Notes under the pieces: generated by a model
What the model was told of the DNA's origin: nothing
The model's database searches: none
The model's input: the letters and a program-made list of their open reading frames with translations, nothing else
NCBI GenBank assembly: GCA_963169655.1
Contig: CAUJCM010000001.1
Location: forward strand, 124,001-188,000
Direction of reading: 5' to 3'
DNA: 64,000 nucleotides
Origin: Patescibacteria group bacterium
GTDB taxonomy: Bacteria > Patescibacteriota > Gracilibacteria > UBA1369
Part shown: positions 60,695 to 64,000 of the stretch, piece after piece
Layout: every line of letters begins with the position of its first letter
Numbering within the stretch: the stretch's first letter is position 1
Position numbers and translations under genes: made by a program

Positions 60695-62098
60695 CTATTT
60701 ATTTATTTTATATAAAAATATTCGTCTATCTGTTTTGACTGAACCGTCTGTACGTTTACTCTCAACATCTTGATAAACTTCTTTTAAATCATTGAAACCT
60801 AGTGATCTATAAATAGATTGTGAAGCAATGTTGTCAACAGAAGTTCTCATAATGATGATACTGCCACGTGGTACATATTTTATACGTTCAAGAACCATCT
60901 TCTTAGCAATTAAATTTCTTCTATATTGCGGGGCCACTCCTAAATCAGACATGTACCAAGCATTTGAACAATCTATATGGTTTGAAACGGCATTCATTAC
61001 TTCTAAATTTTCACTGATTGGTACTACTGCTGAAAATCCTATAACCTTATTTTTTGTTTTAGCTAAGATAACGTGACCATTTGTAATATATGACTTAAAT
61101 AAATCTTTAACATAATCGCTTTCAAAAGATTCATAATAGGGAGGGGCTGAAAAAATATCTTTATATAAATTAATTAACCCATCATTATTGTTATTTTCGA
61201 TATCTTTAATTGATTCAAGTTTTTCAAGTATATAATTAATTCTTCCATTTTCAATATATGTACCTGTCTTTATTTTTTGAACAGGACCATAAATTTTTGC
61301 TCCTATAAATTCTTTATTATTTGCATCTACATCTACTTTAATATGCATTCCACTTGGTTGAATGACTTCTAGTCCTTGTACTTCTTTTTTTTGTTTTCTA
61401 ACTTCAACTAGTCCGAGGGCTGTAGTACCACTTCCACAACCAGTTTCATAAAATAAAGTATTGATATCTCTTACTCTTACAACAGGAAAAATTAAAAACT
61501 TATTATCGATACTTTTTGTGTACATTACACCAGCTGCTGGTTCATTTAATAAATTATATTTTTTTAATATATCTAGAGTTTGAGCTTTCAACAATTCTTG
61601 ATTTATGTTTTCCTCATCTATGCTGTCATTATAATATATTATGTGCGTAATTCCACTCATTTTGACTAGATACATATTATGACTTAATTTTTGTACTGAT
61701 TCAAAATTGTTATAAATTGGCATTTCTGCCCAACCTTGTCCTTCAAAATCTATACCTGCATTTAACTTTTTTCCTGATTCAACCCCAGAAGAAATCATAT
61801 GTAATTCTTCTCCCTTGACACCTTTTAATAACTCCCATGCTGCTGACCGTGTTGCATTTCCACAAAACTCACCACCAGCCATTAATAGTTCTGGAGTTTC
61901 ATTTGAAGAACTAATAAATCCAACTTGTTCGACATTACTGTACACATCTTGGATTTCTTTATTAATTCTTTGTCTAATTTCACTTTCTCTATATAAGCCT
62001 TCAACTAGACATGTATCATTTCCTCCTGGGCGCATGATGGAAAAAGGAGCATAAATTTCTTCAGTTAAATTTGAAGTTTTATTTTTTAATTTACTCAT
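60695..62098 (-). CDS. DapF/CntK-like amino-acid epimerase fused to a GNAT acetyltransferase
   Basis: 467 residues. The first 285 residues have the diaminopimelate-epimerase fold: GGEFCGNATRSAA (Cys79) and ETGCGSGTTALG (Cys221) are the two catalytic cysteines of this cofactor-independent racemase family, and VIQPSGMHIKV is another family strand. Residues about 305-465 form a GNAT acetyltransferase: VIGFSAVVPIS, LGVAPQYRRNLIAKKM (the acetyl-CoA loop, R/Q-x-x-R/G-like) and RSLGFNDL. The same protein could racemise an amino acid and acetylate it or a partner. DapF itself, and the histidine racemase CntK, are single-domain. Substrate unknown; the operon suggests histidine or a related amino acid. 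Confidence 0.82.
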   Translation of the reverse strand: MSKLKNKTSNLTEEIYAPFSIMRPGGNDTCLVEGLYRESEIRQRINKEIQDVYSNVEQVGFISSSNETPELLMAGGEFCGNATRSAAWELLKGVKGEELHMISSGVESGKKLNAGIDFEGQGWAEMPIYNNFESVQKLSHNMYLVKMSGITHIIYYNDSIDEENINQELLKAQTLDILKKYNLLNEPAAGVMYTKSIDNKFLIFPVVRVRDINTLFYETGCGSGTTALGLVEVRKQKKEVQGLEVIQPSGMHIKVDVDANNKEFIGAKIYGPVQKIKTGTYIENGRINYILEKLESIKDIENNNNDGLINLYKDIFSAPPYYESFESDYVKDLFKSYITNGHVILAKTKNKVIGFSAVVPISENLEVMNAVSNHIDCSNAWYMSDLGVAPQYRRNLIAKKMVLERIKYVPRGSIIIMRTSVDNIASQSIYRSLGFNDLKEVYQDVESKRTDGSVKTDRRIFLYKINK

Positions 62099-62130
62099 AA
62101 TATTTGGGTAATAATTAATAATTTATTGTA

Positions 62131-63462
62131 TTATAATGTAATATGCTGAATCAAATCTTTAATAGAGTTAATTATTTGCTCTTGTGATGTTGGAAGGTTT
62201 TTCAAAACAAATGAATCTTCTTTACCCTCGTTAATGATAAGAAAATATTGAGAACCTATCTTATCCGCATATTTAACTTGCTTTCCTAGTTTTTTATGTC
62301 CATCGTGAAAGACCATAGTTTTGATATTTTTATTACGTAAGACACGAGCAATTTTATTTGCAATATTTCTTTGAGTTTCATCTATCAAACCAATTAAAAC
62401 ATTAACACTTTCCAACTTTTTAATTTTTAGTTTATTTTCATGCTGTAAGATGTACATTAACCTAGATAAGCCAATAGAAACACCAACACCTGGTAAATCT
62501 TTATTAGAAAATTTACCAGCAAGGTCAGCATATCTCCCCCCAGAACATATACTTCCATATTTTTCAAGTCCAACTAGGTGTGTTTCATAGACTGTTCCAG
62601 TGTAATAGTCTAATCCTCTAGCTATTCTAGAGTTAAATATAATTTGACCATGAGTATTATCTAAATCTTTTAAATATGAGCTTACAGTTTGAATTTCTTT
62701 AATGCCTTCTTTGAATATAGGATCTTCAATATTTAATTGTTCAAAAAAAATATCAACTTCGTCAAGTTTTATATTTTTAGATAGTATTTTAAATAACTCA
62801 TTTACCTTATTTATATCAAAACCTAGCTCAATGAGATTTAATTTAGTTTGTTCTTCTCCTATCTTATCGTATTTATCAATAATTTTTAGTATTTCATTAT
62901 AATTTTTATTGTTATTATCTAAAAATCCTAAATGACTTAATAATCCATTTAAAAACTTTCTATTGTTTAAACTAATTATAAAATTTCCAATTTTTATTTT
63001 TTCAAATATCTTATAAATAACTTCAAGTACTTCTGCATCATAATGAAGAGGAAGGATATCGTTTGAAACAATATCTATATCAGCTTGGTAAAACTCACGA
63101 AATCTTCCTGCTTGTGGACGATCACCTCTCCAAACTTTTTGAATTTGATATCTTTTAAATGGGAAGCTTAAGTTACCGTAATTTTGAACTACATATCTTG
63201 CAAAAGGTATTGTTAAATCAAAATGTAAACCTCTATCATCTTCGGTACCTCCTTCTTCAGCTAATGCTCTTTTTAAGGTATATACTTCTTTTGAGATTTC
63301 ACCTTTAGAAGATAATGTCTTTAAATATTCTACGCTACTAGTTTCAAGAGGAATATATCCATAAGATTCATAAACTTCTTTAATAGTATTTTTTAACCTT
63401 ATCTCCTCTTTTAATATTTCTGGTAAATGTTCTGGAAAACCACTTGGATTTTGGAATTTCAT
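62131..63462 (-). CDS. hisS: Histidyl-tRNA synthetase
   Basis: 443 residues, within the HisRS range. Class II motifs: FHFDLTIPFARYVVQNYG (motif 2 region begins RGLHFDLTIP), RYQIQKVWRGDRPQAGRFREFYQADIDIV is the well-known motif 2 loop, and the histidine-specific ARGLDYYTGTVYET lies in motif 3 territory. The C-terminal anticodon-binding domain (about 345-443) is present (VNVLIGLIDETQRN, KLGKQVKYADKIG), which argues against the HisZ regulatory form. It is the first gene of the operon. It may be the only hisS or a second copy; the window cannot say. Confidence 0.93.
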   Translation of the reverse strand: MKFQNPSGFPEHLPEILKEEIRLKNTIKEVYESYGYIPLETSSVEYLKTLSSKGEISKEVYTLKRALAEEGGTEDDRGLHFDLTIPFARYVVQNYGNLSFPFKRYQIQKVWRGDRPQAGRFREFYQADIDIVSNDILPLHYDAEVLEVIYKIFEKIKIGNFIISLNNRKFLNGLLSHLGFLDNNNKNYNEILKIIDKYDKIGEEQTKLNLIELGFDINKVNELFKILSKNIKLDEVDIFFEQLNIEDPIFKEGIKEIQTVSSYLKDLDNTHGQIIFNSRIARGLDYYTGTVYETHLVGLEKYGSICSGGRYADLAGKFSNKDLPGVGVSIGLSRLMYILQHENKLKIKKLESVNVLIGLIDETQRNIANKIARVLRNKNIKTMVFHDGHKKLGKQVKYADKIGSQYFLIINEGKEDSFVLKNLPTSQEQIINSIKDLIQHITL

Positions 63463-63627
63463 TTTATAAAAGTAAAATTCACTCTATACCATTGTTTAGA
63501 ATATTACATATTACTTTACATATTGCAAATATTTTATATAATTTTTAATCGGCGCATCTATTTTTGACAAAAGTAGTATTGGTATTGTACTCTTTGTTTA
63601 AGTATTGAGCTTTTATTTGTTAAGTGT

Positions 63628-64000
63628 ATGAATAAACTCACTTCTAAAATAGATTTTTTTAAAAAAGATAGAGGCATAGATCATGTAATCGCATTTTCTG
63701 GAAGTAGCATTGGAAATAATAATGAATTATTAATACAAAATGTAATTGAGGAGATAATAGCTTCTTTTAAAAATAAATTAATTGGAATTCTAACTGGTGG
63801 AACTACATTTGGTGTTTCTAATCATGCGATCGTTATTGCGAAACAGTATAAATTACCTACTATAGGAATATTTCCTTCAATAGGGGCTAAATACGCTTTA
63901 GATAGAAAATTTTTAGACTTACCAATAGAAGTTCCGCCTATATTAGAAAAAAGTCAGTGGGGCGATGAATCATCTATTTTTGCAAAAACTCTTGATAGTA
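63628..64000 (+). CDS. Rossmann-like (SLOG/LOG-like) protein, N-terminal part, cut by the window edge
   Basis: About 124 residues are visible and the frame runs off the right edge. HVIAFSGSSIGNNNELLIQN is a first strand with a glycine/serine loop; LIGILTGGTTFGVSNHAIVI is a second strand with a GGT loop, followed by a helix; YKLPTIGIFPSIGAKYAL is a third. This order resembles SLOG-superfamily nucleotide-binding proteins, but the call is tentative. It diverges from hisS; a perfect TTGACA at 63564-63569 with a weak TACTCT 18 bases on may be its promoter. Nothing else is seen in the 165-base gap. Confidence 0.5.
   Translation, partial: MNKLTSKIDFFKKDRGIDHVIAFSGSSIGNNNELLIQNVIEEIIASFKNKLIGILTGGTTFGVSNHAIVIAKQYKLPTIGIFPSIGAKYALDRKFLDLPIEVPPILEKSQWGDESSIFAKTLDS

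Noticed and set aside
1-64000. CRISPR arrays, insertion sequences and prophage genes
   Set aside because: No regularly spaced repeats, transposase, integrase or phage structural genes were seen on either strand.

Overview
This window is strongly AT-rich bacterial DNA (by eye about 30% G+C) that uses the standard bacterial code: TGA is a real stop, for example at the ATGA junctions that end ackA and dus. The gene set points to a small-genome bacterium of the candidate phyla radiation (Patescibacteria), though this is inferred from gene content because no rRNA is present. Supporting signs are RNHCP and zinc-ribbon mini-proteins, a phosphoketolase plus acetate kinase energy route, a pilN/pilO/pilC pseudopilin operon, PilT linked to several VirB2/TrbC-like two-helix proteins, and genes that start after A/T-rich leaders without an obvious Shine-Dalgarno sequence.

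Layout. 1-2026 (minus): rpmH-rnpA-yidC-jag. 2158-4143 (plus): a membrane protein with a PPM-phosphatase-like head and a propeller-like tail. 4223-7609 (minus): zinc ribbon, lipoprotein, acetate kinase, glycosyltransferase. 7728-10175 (plus): ftsK, facing secA (10521-13274, minus) across a repeat-filled gap. 13311-20716 (minus): a sugar-phosphate transferase, the RNase P RNA, a TPR protein, the ftsH-hsp20-galU operon, tilS and an RNHCP protein. 20811-30298 (plus): a type IV pilus operon ending in two large unknown proteins. 30417-31919 (plus): metG. 32127-36655 (minus): an operon of an unknown protein, pilT and five tandem VirB2/TrbC-like proteins. 36768-39536 (minus): sbp, an FtsQ-like protein and an MgtC family protein. 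39672-44008 (minus): two small proteins, typA, a YgjP-like metallopeptidase and dus. 44163-47481 (plus): phosphoketolase and a LOG protein. 47484-49361 (minus): exonuclease III and an rRNA methyltransferase. 49446-54007 (plus): clpB under a CIRCE operator, then an LCP protein split by a frameshift at an A9 tract. 54136-57488: a zeta-toxin-like kinase, tRNA-Asn and small unknown genes. 57579-63462 (minus): an operon hisS, DapF-like/GNAT fusion, VanX-like dipeptidase, broken histidine ammonia-lyase, M14 deacylase. A partial Rossmann-type gene runs off the right edge.

How it fits together. Phosphoketolase makes acetyl-phosphate and acetate kinase turns it into ATP plus acetate. SecA, YidC, FtsH, the LCP protein, GalU and the polyprenyl sugar transferase serve the envelope. 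Two surface-appendage loci (the pil operon and the pilT/VirB2-like operon) share a 19-base promoter core.

The least expected parts are: (1) pilT with five VirB2-like paralogues; (2) the amino-acid/dipeptide operon at 57579-63462 with its DapF-GNAT fusion and doubly broken ammonia-lyase; (3) four dispersed G-rich repeats with quadruplex potential, three of them in convergent intergenic gaps; (4) the A_AAA_AAG frameshift site in the LCP gene.
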